DNA of 64,000 bases, taken from the NCBI GenBank assembly GCA_001414485.1, contig LLEY01000064.1, forward strand, positions 248,001-312,000, in the 5' to 3' direction. The position numbers and the translations under genes are program-made. The notes beneath the pieces are model-generated. The model saw only the letters and a list, made by a program, of their open reading frames with translations, had not been told where the DNA came from and did not search any database. Positions 12,402 through 25,031 of the stretch are shown here, piece after piece; position 1 is the first letter of the stretch; each line of letters begins with the position of its first letter. This stretch comes from Calycina herbarum. Its lineage: Eukaryota; Ascomycota; Leotiomycetes; Helotiales; Pezizellaceae.

Positions 12402-14261
12402 ACGTAGTTTATTAGAACCTGGCGTATATCAGGACCTGGCGTACTTTTCCTTAGCATTCAACTTTGAATATTAATAAATTAACTATAATATATTAAATTA
12501 ACTATAACTACTTAGAATCCGAAGAATTAGACATATCTACATCTATTTAACAAGTTTATATATTATAACTAGCTTTTCCGTAAGTGCTATAACGCTGTTT
12601 AGACGATTGCCCCTCCTTCTTATTACCCCTCTCTATATATAAGTCGCGTCGTACTTGCTTATTAACGTCCTTTTGAGTTAAAAGATCTTAGATATCCTCT
12701 ACTATAAGTGCCTCCTCTTGACATATACGAGTCTTTTTAGCTCTATAGCGTTTGCTTAAGGCTTTATTCGCTGCTTGAAGAGTACGTACTTCAGTAGATA
12801 ACAAGGTTATCTCATAGGCTATTCGCTTTATACCTTTTGCTAATGTAGCAACTGTCTTAAATAGTAGAGTCGGCGAGCTCCTCTGGTGACAGGCAATCCG
12901 TTTCTAAATAAGAGTCGATTATAAGAGTACTTTAGTAGGGTTTAAGAGAGTCTAGGAGATCTAAGTATTAGAATTAGCAGTAGAGGGTCTTAAGAGAGTT
13001 AGAGTCTATAACCTTATATTAAGCTTTGAAAGTACTACTTACGGGTTAAAAGGCACTAGGCCAGCTCTACGGAATCTAGCTTAAGCGTTCTAGACCGTTA
13101 TTAATTCTTTATATACTACTATAAAAGCTAAAAAGAACTCTACCTTTATAATATAGTTAATATAGGCTTTAATAAACGTCTTAATTTGCCGACTATACGC
13201 CTGCTTTAATATACTAAAGTACCTAATATCAAGTAGTTAGGTTATATAGGATAAGTAAGGAGGTAGTCTAAGAGTTATAATATTATATACTTTATAATAC
13301 TCTTGAAATTCGGCCGATTTATAACTCTTATACCTATCTAACACTAGTATTCGATATAGACTCTTTATATAACTAGTAGTATGTTTATTAAAGTGTTTTA
13401 GCTATTCTAGACCTGTCTTATTATTTGTTTATCTATTACTTATTAGTTTAATAACCTAGTTATATAGGAGGCCGCCGTCTATATACTAATTTGTAAGATG
13501 ATTCTTCCCTTAGACGACTAAAAATAGAGGAATATCCTAACCCTTGCTATTAATATAAGCAATTACTATAGCCTATTCCCGATTGCCTAGCTAAACTACC
13601 TTACCTCTGCTACGTCGATCTACACGTGTAATAACTATTATAGAGTAAATCATACCTATTATAAAGCCCGTTTCGTCGAAGTTATAGAAATCGTAATCTA
13701 AAACGCTATATTTCGCTCTTATATTTTATATAAGTTAGAACTACGTGCTAATTAGGTTAGGATCTTCGTATAAGGCTCTTTAGAAGTTATAAACGTAATT
13801 AAAACGTGTCTTTAACTCTAGTTATCGTTATATAAATCGATATACTTAAAGCTTACTAACGTGTTTCCTTTCTTACGATTTAAGGATATAATTTGCTATA
13901 TCTTCTATACTAGCTAGCTAGGGTGTAAACCCTTTAGAATCTAAGTTAAGTATATTTTAAAGAATTACTTTCTTCTCGAGTTAAGTTAATTTAATATTTG
14001 CTAGCCGTCGTTCTAGGAGGGGAAGTTAGCTGTTTATTCTACGGCGAAGGCTAGTTTTAGAGACTTTGTAGATTTTTATAGCAGCCTGACAACTAAGCTT
14101 TTTAGATGATCAGATAGCCTCGATAGCTAAGATAATTCGAGCTTCTTAAGTTTGAATTTCTATTAGTAGTTGTTAAGATAACGCGTATTAAAATAATAAA
14201 GTAGAGAAGATAGGAAAAGTGCGCCAGGTTCTGATATACGCCAGGTCCTGATAAACCACGT
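12402..14261 (-). mobile_element. Pogo/Fot-like DNA transposon copy 1 (1860 bp, RIP-decayed)
   Basis: It is bounded by TA target duplications (12400-12401 and 14262-14263). The inverted repeats start acgtRgtttatYagRacc and run about 50 bases; each contains the word RgRacctggcg twice, about 15 bases apart. Minus-strand reading from about 14,160 gives a psq-type HTH, a CENP-B/Tc5-type HTH region (about 13,990-13,870) and a DDE_1 catalytic region (FDETGF-like near 13,670; RRSR then GNRE near 13,600). This order is that of the pogo superfamily of Tc1/mariner. Many Gln codons are now stops, so it is inactive. Confidence 0.9.
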
Positions 14262-15811
14262 TATTCCTTTTTCTACTCTTAGTACTTAATACTTCTTATT
14301 AATTTCTAACTTATAATCTTAACTAGATAGATAAGTAGTAATATCTAACTTTAGATATCTATTATATTTATTAAAACCTTTTAGATAATATTACTCCTAT
14401 TTAGTAGTATTTTCTTTTAGGTTAGTAACTATTTATAAATCTCCTTCCTCTAAGTAGTTATTTAGTACTACTTATTCTAGTCTAAGTTCTTTAAATTTAA
14501 TAGTTTCTCTTCTAGTAATAAAGCTAACGATTATTACTTCGTTCTACTTATTCTATACTATTATATAAGTAGTTAAGACTATATAGTTAATTTCTTAAGT
14601 AGAATATAAGCTCTAAAAATTAGGTTTCTAGCTTTCTATATATACTTATCTATTCTCTCTCTTAAAAGTTCTAATAAATACTTATATTTTACTCTATTTA
14701 GGCTTAAGTATTTATAAATCTATCTCTAATAAGTTAGATATTAATTCTAATAATTCTAATAAACTTATTAATAGTAGAGTTTTATATTCTATCTAAAGAG
14801 ATAATTTATAATCTATTTCTAACTATATATTATAATATTCTTTAAGTAGTAGATCTCTATTATTATTAGTATTCTAAACCTTACTAACTTATAACTTAAT
14901 TCCTTTATTTAGCTATAGGTATATAATACCTGCTATTATATCTAAAGCATCTGTTTTAATCTATATACTATAACCTCTAGCTTCGAGCTTAGTATTTATA
15001 AGTTTAATTTTATTAAGTAAAGCTACTCCCTTTTAAATAGTAGTATTAACCTATTCTTTCTCTTTAGAGTCTTTCTTCTTACTATACTTATTTACTCTAT
15101 AGCTAGAGAGGCTATAGTTATAATATAAGTTCTACTTACGTCGACGATTTTACTCTTTCTAGGAAAGTCTTTCTTTCTTTAAAAAGGTCTTTTTCTATAT
15201 AGTATTTACCTTCTTACTATATTTAGTATAAGAGTGTTTCTACTTTTCTAACCTTTTACTCTTATCTCTATATCTAGAGTTACTCTTTCTAAATTTATAT
15301 AGTCGGTTATCTAACTAGATAACTTTCTTAATTATACTTATAATAGTTTAAAACTATAAGTTTTATTTAGCTATTTCTTTATAAATATATATCTTTAATC
15401 CTCTATAAAAGAATTTTATAAGAGTAATAGTATTCTATTCTAATTTTATTCTATAATATTAGAATTTATTAGTATAATCTATTACTAATCTAGTTTAGTA
15501 TAAATCTAAAAGCTTATATATAGCGGTTTAGATAGTATTAAAGTCTCTAAAAACTTTTCTAATAGTTATCTTAAATCCTCTTTAAGATTTAAATATAATC
15601 TTAGTTAATTTTATCTTTCTATTCTTATTCTTATTCTTAAAGAAATCCTCTAAATATAGCTAAGCCTATTCTAATACTAATCCTCTTAGATAAGAGATAA
15701 TAAAGATAGTTTATAAGTTATAATTACCTTCGAATTTATTAGAGTTAAAGTTAAAGTAGATATCTATTTAAAGAAGGAACGAGTTAAGTTTCTTTCGCTT
15801 CTTTTAATATA

Positions 15812-17672
15812 ACGTAGTATACTAGAACCTTGTAATTATTAGGACCTCGTGAATTTTTTCCTACTCTACTACTTTAAAATATAATAAAACTACTATAATA
15901 TATTAAATTAATTAAAACTACTCAGAATCTAATAAACTAGATATATCTACAACTTCTTAACACGTCTACGTATTATAACTAGTTTTTCTATAAGTACTAT
16001 AACGTCGCTAAGTCGTTTATCCTTTATCTTCTCTACTCTCTCTAGAGCGCTTATTACGTCGAACCTGCTTCTCTGTATTCTTCTAAGCTAATCCGTTCTA
16101 TATATCCTCTATAGTAAGTATACCTCCTTCTTAGACATAGGTATTTTTAGCTCTTCAGCGTTTACTAAGAGCTTTATTTACTATTCGAAGTATATAGACC
16201 TTAGCTAATAAGAGGGTTACCTCATAGGCTAATCGCTCTATACCTTTTGCTAATAAAGCGACTGTCTAGAAAATAGGTATTAGCGAGCTTCCTTAGTAAT
16301 AAGTAATACGATCCTTAATAAGAGTTGATTACGAAAGAGCTTTAGAAGGGTTACGAGGAGTCTAGGAGACCTAAGAGGTAGCGTCAGTAGAGAGGGGTCT
16401 AGTAGGTATAGGAGTCTATAACTTAATATTAAGCTTTAAGATTATAGTCTAGGGTTCTAGAGATACTAGACCAGCTCTATAGAACCTAGCTTTAGCGTTT
16501 TAGGTTATTATTAACTAGTTATAAGCTATGTAAAACATAAGAAAGAACTTAACCTTAGTAATATAGTTTATATAAGCCTTAATAAAGGTCTTAATTTAAT
16601 GTCTATATATACGTTTAAGAATACTAAAACATCTAACGTCGAGTAGCTAGGTTAGATAAGACGAATAAGAAGGTAAACAAAGAGTAATAATATTATATAA
16701 CTTATAATACTCTTAGAATACTATCGATTTATAACTCTTATACCTATCTAGAACTAACATTTAATATAGCTCTTTTATATAACTACGAGTATACTTATCG
16801 AAGTGTTCTAGCTATTCTAAGTCTATCTTATTATTAGTCTATCTATTACTAGTTAGTTTAATAACCTAGTTATTAGGAAGACCGCTCTTAGTATACTAAC
16901 TAGTAAGGTGATTTTTCCCTTAAACTACTAAGAATAGAGAGATGCTTAAACCCTCTCTATTAATATAGATAATTGCTATAGCTTATTCCCGATTACCTAG
17001 CTAGATAGCCTTACCTCTGCTACGTCGATTAGCGCGTATAATAACTATTCTAGCGTAGATAACATCTATTATAAAACCAGTCTTATTAAAGTTATAGAAA
17101 TCGTAGTCTTAGATCCTATATTTCGCCTATATATTCTCTACTAGTCGAAACCACGCGCTAATTAGCTTAGGATCTTCGTATAAGGCTCTTTAGAAATCGT
17201 AAACGCGATTAAAACACGTCTTTAGTTCTAGACGTCGTTATATAAATCGTTGTATCTAGTTCTTTCTAACACGTTATTCTCTATACAACTCGAGTATATA
17301 ATTTGTTATATCTTCTACACTACCTAGCTAGGGCGCAAATCCTCTCGTATCTAGATCAAGTATATTTTAAATAATTACCTCCTCTTCTATTATAGTTATT
17401 TTATGATTTACTAGCCGGCGTTTGCTAAGAGTAGTTCGACCAGCTATTCTATTAGTAAGTATAGAATAAGAGACTCTATATAGCTTCGTAGCTTTACTAC
17501 GGTTTATTCGTTTAGATAATTAAATAGCTTTAATAGCTAGGATAATTTAAGCTTCTTAGGTTTGAGATTCTATTAGGTAGTTATTAAGAAAACGCGTGTT
17601 AAAGTTAGAGGTAGTAGAGTAGAGAAAAAATTTACAAGGTTCTAATAATCACGAGGTTCTAGTATACTACGT
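15812..17672 (-). mobile_element. Pogo/Fot-like DNA transposon copy 2 (1861 bp, RIP-decayed)
   Basis: It is paralogous to 12402-14261 over its full length, with TA duplications at 15810-15811 and 17673-17674 and inverted repeats beginning acgtagtatactagaacc. The same transposase reading lies on the minus strand (FDETG-like region near 17,100; GNRE region near 17,000) with stops. The gypsy copy at 17905-25031 carries the corresponding empty site near 24,355, where the flanking gag sequence runs on without the insertion. That confirms the ends independently. Confidence 0.9.
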
Positions 17673-17904
17673 TATATCTAGTATTTTAACTTTAATAGAC
17701 TTAAGTACTTTAATCTTATAGAGCTTAGAGACGTCTAGTATACTAATATTATCGTCGTTCTTAACTAACTACGTACTAGTAGATGTTCTTCTAGTAGCGC
17801 TTTTAGATATTTCTATAATATTAACTTAACTAGTATTTAAGCTAGCTACGGCGACGGGGGTTACTAAGGCTATAGCGACTAAACTTCTAAGTAGGTGCTT
17901 AAAG

Positions 17905-18365
17905 TATAATAAAACTTAAATAAACTAAACAAAGATAACTAAGTCTCGAAGGTTAGTATATAGATAAGAAGTATAGATACGCCGGGTTGTTTACTTAGAA
18001 GTGAACTCGTTACTTATATCAAAGATATTAAATAAGATAATAAGATTAATAACTAAAGTTAAGTACAAAGCTTCTATCTAATAGTAGACGTACTAGTCTT
18101 ATATAGAACCTTCGTTTATATTAGAGTCCTTCTTAGCAGGAGTCCCGAAGATAGAGTCTAACTCTATTTCTAGGGCTCCTTAAAACTGGACTCTATTACC
18201 TAACTGCTCCTAACCGAGTCACGTGATATAACTGTAATAAGATCCTAGGATTATATATTCTACTATATCTAATCCTTTCTTCCTTCTAGAGTTATAATAG
18301 TGCTTGTCTTATTAGAGCGTCGTCTAAACTTCACTCTGTCACGTGCTAACACGTGATTCGTAACA
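17905..18365 (-). repeat. Shared gypsy LTR (461 bp)
   Basis: Minus-oriented LTR, TGTTACG at 18365 to TTTTATTATA at 17905. On its left it is followed by the gag start of remnant B with the same junction as at 24592. On its right it is preceded by the polypurine tract of element C. One LTR thus serves as 5' LTR of B and 3' LTR of C. It contains the CACGTG-rich words tcacgtgctaacacgtgatt. Confidence 0.85.
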
Positions 18366-18439
18366 CTATCCCCTTCTTAGTCTAGCGTGTCTCTACGCTA
18401 GAATATAAACCTAAAATATATTCGTTTAGAAAGATATCG

Positions 18440-18890
18440 ACCTTTCTTTATATATAAATATATTCTCTTTATATACTAAACGAAAAGAGCGTTTAGCTCT
18501 TACTATACGAATCGAAACTATATAACGTCTAGCTAAGACTTGTTCTTTTTGTCGTAAACAGTCCCGTCGATATCTCTTAGAGCTCTTTAAATCCTCTCGC
18601 TATTCTAAATATATTCAGTTAAAAAGGTTCTACGATAGCTCTAGCTATCTTATTATTCCTATCTCTAGGTCTTAAAAACCTATATATCGATTTTTCTTTA
18701 GCCCTATACGTAAACGATTCTCTATTACTCCTCCGAGTCCTCCTCCTAAGTCTTCTTCTGCCTAGTTTCCCGTCTTCGAGATAGCTTCTTTTGTTAAACA
18801 GGTACTTTCTAATAATATGTCTCTGTCTAACCCCGGTCCCGAGTTCTAGGCAGCTCTAGGTTTTGTTAGTAGAACTTCTGAAGTTCTCTT
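18440..18890 (+). pseudogene. Antisense accessory ORF between gypsy pol and 3' LTR
   Basis: The plus strand here (antisense to the gypsy) reads for long stretches with few stops. It has a Cys-x2-Cys start near 18,545 (CSFCRKQSRR), a spaced second Cys-rich part altered by C-to-Y changes, then a proline/serine-rich stretch near 18,730-18,770. No similar reading exists on the minus strand. I do not recognise a characterised protein. Position and composition suggest a zinc-binding accessory protein carried by this gypsy family. Compare 1291-1842, which sits antisense beside the matching LTR of another copy. Confidence 0.5.
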
Positions 18891-21800
18891 AGGTAATAGT
18901 TAAGGTTGCTTTTTAGTTTCTATATGTTTTCTAAGTATAGGTAATCTAACTATTTAATCAAGTACTTAACCTATCTCTTAACTAGTTTATAGTTAAGAAT
19001 CCTCTTAACTTTATACTCGGCGTTTAGGTTTACTAGTTGAATTTCTATAATTAGAGCTAGTAGTACTCTCAGTAGTACTAGTTCGAGTAAGAATATATAG
19101 AATACTAGATAGATGTTTATTATTCTTAGTAGTACTAATTTATAATTTAAAGGTCTCTTAACTTGTTTAATTTTAAATAGTCTAAGTTTTTTATAATCTA
19201 GTTTATTACTTAGTCTTTTTATATTAATGTTTTTTTATACTAAGTAGACTTTATCTCTCTCTTTTAACGTTAGCTCCTAACTACGTCGTTTATTATAGTA
19301 GTACGCGTTTCTTTTAGCTACGAACTATAAATCTTTTATAAGTTCCTTATATAGACTTTTAATTTTTAAGACTTAAATACGAGTAAGTTAGTTATTAATA
19401 GTCGTAGATAGTAGTTCTTAATATACTAATAATTTATATCTAAAGTTAGCGTAGAATAGTATAATAAGTGTTGTTTCTATTACTAAACTATTATAAGTAA
19501 ACTATACTAAAAGCAGTAGTTCTACCTAGTTATCTTACTAGTAGTTTATATAATAATAAAGATATGTTTTAACTACTTAATTTATCCTTTTATTTCTTTT
19601 ATTTATTTAAGAGTGAAAAGCTATAGAAAGCTTTCTTTTTATACTTAATCGTTTTATAAGAGCGATCTAAAATTTTAAGATAAAGAGTTTATCTCTATTT
19701 AAGAGTATTTCTTCTAGTAGTTTATATCTTAAGACTACTTCTTTAAGGAATACGAATACTAATTCCTTAGCTATACTTAACTCTATATATACTATTAGAA
19801 TTATATACTTTATAAGTCGTTCTATAATAACTAGGATTATATTATACTTAACTCCTATTATTAGATCTTTAGATTTTAGTAACTTAATAATAAAATCTAT
19901 AGATATTGATTTCTAAGGTATTTATAGTATTAGAGTAGTGTTTATCTATTTATAAGGAGTATAGTAAGAAGCCTTATTTCTAGTATAGGTATTATATTCT
20001 ACTAATATCTTCTTAACTATCGTAGATAACTAATTAATATAGTAGTATTATCTTATTCTCTAGAGGGTTCTACGAATTCCTTAGTAACTATAAGCGGGCA
20101 TAGTATAGTATTTCTATACGAATTCCTTTATATACAAGCTAGGAACCTATAATTTCCCTTTTATATACTAGTTATAACCTTTATATATATTCTAAATCTT
20201 ATCTATCTAGATGTTGTTTATTACTACTATCTTATATATAGTAGGTACTAAGTCTCTATTCTTAAGAGTTTTTAAGATTATAATTTTCTTATACTCTTTG
20301 TTTCTCTTATATCTAGGTTTCTAGCTAAGAGTATTAGCTCGAGTATTTAACGTTTCTTTTATATAGTAAATAACGATGTTAAATCCTTCTAAAATCTCTA
20401 ACTATCTAGCTAATTATCTTATTATAAGTTCCTTAGTTGTTATAAATGTCTTAAGATTCTTATAGTTAGATAAAACTATAACTAAGTATTTTACTAGTTA
20501 TAAATAAATCCTCTAATATTTTAAGACTAATACTATAGTAAGTAATTCTTTATCAAAGATACTATAATTTTATTATATTAGATTAAATATTTTAGAATAA
20601 TATATAATAAGTATAAGTTTTCTCTTATTATTTAGCTATAAGTGAATCACACCTCCTACTATATCTAAGGTGTTTATTTTAATTATACTAGGTTTATCTA
20701 CGTCGAAATCGTATAGAATAGGTTTTTCTATAAACTTTGCTTTAATTTTCTAAAAAGTATTCTCTACTTATTTATTCTATATAAACTTAATAGCCTTCTT
20801 AACTAGTACTGACATTAGTTTAGTAATCTTTATATAGTCTTATATAAACAGATAGTAGAAGTTTATAAATCTAAGAAAGGACTGTATATCTTTTATATTC
20901 TCTAGTAACTTCTAGTTTAAGATGTCTTAGATCTTTACTAGATCTATTTCTATTTTCTCTAAACTAAATACCTATTCTAGGAAAAGTGTTCGAGTTACTC
21001 TAAACTTATATTTTAAGAGTTTTAACTAAGAGTTTACTTTTATAAGTTGTTATTAAAACTTCTCTAATATATCTTTTATATTCTTCTTCTTTTTCTAAGA
21101 AGATTAGAATATTATCTAGGTAATAAATTACTATTACTCTTAGAAGATCTCCTAAAATATTATTATTTTATCTCTAATATATAGCTAGTATATTATAGAG
21201 TCTAAATAGTATAACTATATATTTATAAAGGCTTAATAGTAAGGTAAATACTATCTTCTATTTATCTTCGACTTTTATTTATATAAGTTTATAGGTATTT
21301 TATTAATCTAGTTTTATAAATCGTACTACCTTACCTAACTTATTCTATAAGTATTAGCTAGGTAGTAGCGGATAAGCGTCCTTAACTATAGTATAATTTA
21401 CTTCTTAGTAATTAATATATACTCTTCTATCTAGGTCGTCTTTCTTCTTAATAATAAGTATGTTTAAGGTAATTAGTAACTTAGATCTTCTAATATATCC
21501 CTTCTTAATACCTTCTTTTATATAACTTTCTATTCTCTATAAGCTTTTCTAGTTATATAACCGAAGCTTCTACTTTAAGAGGTAATAACCTTCTTTTAAT
21601 TTAATCTTATAATCTTATAAGCGATGTTCTAGCAAGGCTCGTAAGTCTTCTAGGTTTTTAAACAAAGTCCTAAATTCTCTATACTATATAGGTATTTCGT
21701 TATCAGCTTTCTTACTAACCTGTAAAGGACCCTGGGTAGGGTGTTCTAGTGCTTTAGAAGAGGTAGTACTAATCTTATTCTAGCCTTAAAGTTATAAACG

Positions 21801-24591
21801 CGAACCTATATATTTATATCGACTAAAGGTTATTATTCTAGCCTTCTAGTTAATTTCTAGATTATGTTCCTAAATCTATAGTATACTAAGTATTACTTCT
21901 TTACTTCTTATTTTAATAATATTAAATTATATATTTAAATAGTATTCTTTAATATTAACTTTTATTAGAATAGTTTACTAATTAATAATCCTATTTTAAT
22001 ATATAATATCTATTCTATCGACTACTTCTAATTAGTATAGTCTTATTCCTTTAATTAGAACGTTTAGCTTCTCTCGAGCTATTAGAGAGATAAAGTTACC
22101 TATTACTCTTAAGTCTATTATAACTTATAACTTTTTCCCTCTTATTTCTATAGTTATTACTAACTATCTTTCTCTTAAAGTAGCGTTTAACTTTGCTTTA
22201 ATATATTAGACTTCGAAAGATCGATTTTCTTAATTAAAATTCTTTCTCTTCTTATTCTTATACTATAGAAAGAATCTTACTCTTTCCTTATTAGCGTATA
22301 CTACCTTATATACTAATCTATATTCTACGATTCCTATAGTTTTAGGAATTCCTCTTATAAATTACTTTAGTATTTGTTTATAGTTATATTAGATCTATTT
22401 ATAACTAGTTTCTAAAATAGCTTCTATAGACTATAGTTCTCTTATATATAGATAATCTAAAGTAGCCTCTAGTATACTTATCTCTAGTTTTATATAATAA
22501 ACCTTAAATATATAGTCTCTTAAATTCTTTTCCTTAACAGCTTAAATCTAGAACTAAAGAAAGAATACTACTCCTTTCTTATCTAATAATACTACTTTAT
22601 ATATCTAATAATATTCTACTATTCTAATAGGTTCTAGTAATATTCCTTTAAACTGTTTCTATAATAACTAGTCTAAGGTTAGACTTAGTTTATATTATAT
22701 CTATTATACTATTATTTCTTAAACTGTTTTTATAAACTATAGTTCTCTTATTAATAGATAGTACAATTCTTCTAGTTCTATTTTAGCCTATCTAGTTATA
22801 TTAAGCTCCCTTTACTCTTAGAATAGTATACTAAACAGTTATTATAAGTTATATTTTCTAAATACTAGCCTATTATTTCTAATTAATATAACTACGATAT
22901 AATACTTAAATTCCTTTAGTATAATATCTTTAGATAGTGTCTTAAGAAAAGAGGTTTTAATTCGTCTCTTAAATCCCGTTAGAACTTACTATGTCTATAT
23001 ACTGTTTTTATTTAAAATATTATATATTCTCTATATATTCCCTACTTTAAGGTAGCTAGGTTTTTCTATTAGTTATCGTTCCTATTCTAGTTCTTTCTCT
23101 TTAATAATTTTCTATCTAGTAATTAAGCTAACTAGAGTTATTATTTCAAGGTTATTACTTATAACTATATATATTATTAAAATAGTTAGATTAACTTCTT
23201 ATATTATATAAGGACTCTAGAAATCTAGTTTCTGATTATTAATATATATCTATCGATTTCCTTGTTTAAAGGTTCTAATAAAAGCCTAAGTTTCTCTAAC
23301 TTCAGGGTTTATATTTCTAACTTCCTCTTCTAAACTAGAAGATAAGTCTAACGTCTCCGAAGAACTAGTTAATAGTAGTAATTCGTATTCTTCTTAAAGA
23401 GGTTGCTTAGGTTCTATTACTAATTATATATTATAATATTCTTTAAAGAGTAGATCTCTATTATTATTAGTATCTTATATACTACTAATTCCTTTATTAT
23501 TTTTAATCTAGGTTCTATATTCTCGTACTTTAAGCTCCTTATCTATAAGTTTAATATAATTAGTTAAGGCTACCTATTATTAAATAGTAGTATTAATTTA
23601 TTTCCTTCTCTTAGAGTCTTTCTTCTTACTATACTTATTTACTCTATAACCTAGTAGACTATAATTATAACACAAGTTCTACTTACGTCGACGATTTCGC
23701 TTCTTCTAGGAAAGTCCTTCTTTCTTTAGAAAGGTTTTCTTCTATATAGCGTTTACCTCCTTACTATGTTTATTAGTATAAGAGTGCTTCTACTTCCTTA
23801 ACTCTTTACTCTTTTCCCTGTGTCTAGAGTTACTCTTTCTGAATTTATATAAGCAGTTATCTAGCTAAACGACCTTCTTAATTATACCTATAATAGTTAA
23901 GAATTATATATTCTACTTAGCTATTTCCTTATAGATATATACCTTTAATCCTCTATAAAAGAGTTCTATAAGAGTAATAGTATCCTATTCTAACTTCGTC
24001 CTATAACGTTGAAATTCATTAGTATAATCTATTACTAATCTAGTCTAATATAATTCTAAAAGCTTATATATAACTGTTTAGATTATATCGAAGTCTCTAA
24101 AAACTTTTCTAATAGTTGCTTTAAATCTTCTCTAAGATTTAAATATAATCTTAGTTAATTCTATCTTTCTATCTTTATTCTTATTCTTAAAGAAGTCCTT
24201 TAAGTATAGCTAGGCCTATTCTAATACTACTCCTCTAAGGTAGAAGATAGTAAAGATAGTTCGTAAGTTATAATTACTTTTAAACTTATTAGAGTTAAAG
24301 TTAAAGTAGATGTCTATCTAAAGAAGGAACGAGTCGAGTTCCTTTCGCTTCCTATAATATATATCTAGTATCTTAACTTTAATAGACTTAAGTGCTTCGA
24401 CCTTATAGAGCTCGGGGGTGTCCGGTATACTAACATTGTCGTCGTTCCTAGTTAACTGTATACTAGCAGGTGTTCTTCCGGTTACACTTCTAGATATTCC
24501 TATAACGTTAACTCGACTAGTATTTAAGCTAGCTACTACGGCAGGGGTTGCTAGGTCTATAGCAACTAAACTTCTAAGCAGGTGCTTAAAG

Positions 24592-25031
24592 TATAATAAA
24601 ACTTAAATAAACTAAACAAAGATAACTAAGTCTTAAAGGTTAGTATATAGGTAAGAAGTATAGATATACCAGGTTATTTACTTAGAAGTGAACTTGTTAC
24701 TTATATCAAAGATGTTAAACAAGATAATAAGATTAATAACTAAAGTTAAGTACGAAGCTCTTATCTAATAGCAGATGTGCCAGTCTTTATATAGAACTAT
24801 AGTCCCCTGTTCTAGTCGCTCTAGTCGCTCGCCTTGATCGCTTTAGTCGACAGGCGACTCAGGCGACTTAGGCGACTAGGTCACGTGATGCTTCTTACTA
24901 AAGGAAATCCATAGATCGCTTAGCTAGTCTAAGGATCTCTCTTTTTGTTTATAAGAGTTTCCGATAGTACTTAACCTATTAGAGCGCTGCCTAGTCTTCA
25001 CTTATTATATACTTACACGTGATTCGTAATA
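24592..25031 (-). repeat. 5' LTR of gypsy element C (440 bp)
   Basis: It starts at 25031 on the minus strand as TATTACGAATCACGTG (TGTTACG before RIP) and ends at 24592. It is homologous to 17905-18365 with a divergent middle (24,795-24,900 contains several gcgact/tcgcctg short repeats). Gag coding sequence begins just left of it. Confidence 0.82.

Larger units (their letters stand above)
10976..17904 (-). mobile_element. Ty3/gypsy remnant B (gag to first half of RT), with two DNA-transposon insertions
   Basis: This is a second copy of the gypsy at 17905-25031, same orientation: 10,976-12,400 matches 21,120 onward (RT), 15,060-15,180 matches 23,600-23,720 (gag zinc knuckle, C-x2-C relic), and 17,673-17,904 matches 24,360-24,591 (gag N-terminus). 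The second half of RT and the integrase that should lie left of 10,976 are missing. Its 5' LTR is 17905-18365, which also serves as the 3' LTR of the neighbour. Two pogo-like elements interrupt it. Confidence 0.8.
17905..25031 (-). mobile_element. Near full-length Ty3/gypsy chromovirus-like element C (7.1 kb)
   Basis: Two minus-oriented LTRs (17905-18365, 461 bp; 24592-25031, 440 bp) flank a complete but RIP-mutated body. From right to left on the minus strand these are gag (about 24,590-23,650, ending in a zinc knuckle), protease/RT (about 23,400-20,500), RNase H and integrase (about 20,500-19,300) and chromodomain (about 19,250-18,930). The purine tract is complementary to 18366-18378 (ctatccccttctt). 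The LTR start is TGTTACGAATCACGTG. Right of it (25032 on) is another gypsy on the plus strand, into which this element may have inserted. Confidence 0.88.

Noticed and set aside
24418..24606. 62-codon plus-strand frame inside the RIP block
   Set aside because: It is the antisense shadow of the gypsy gag N-terminus, which reads on the minus strand and matches the copy at 17,673-17,904.
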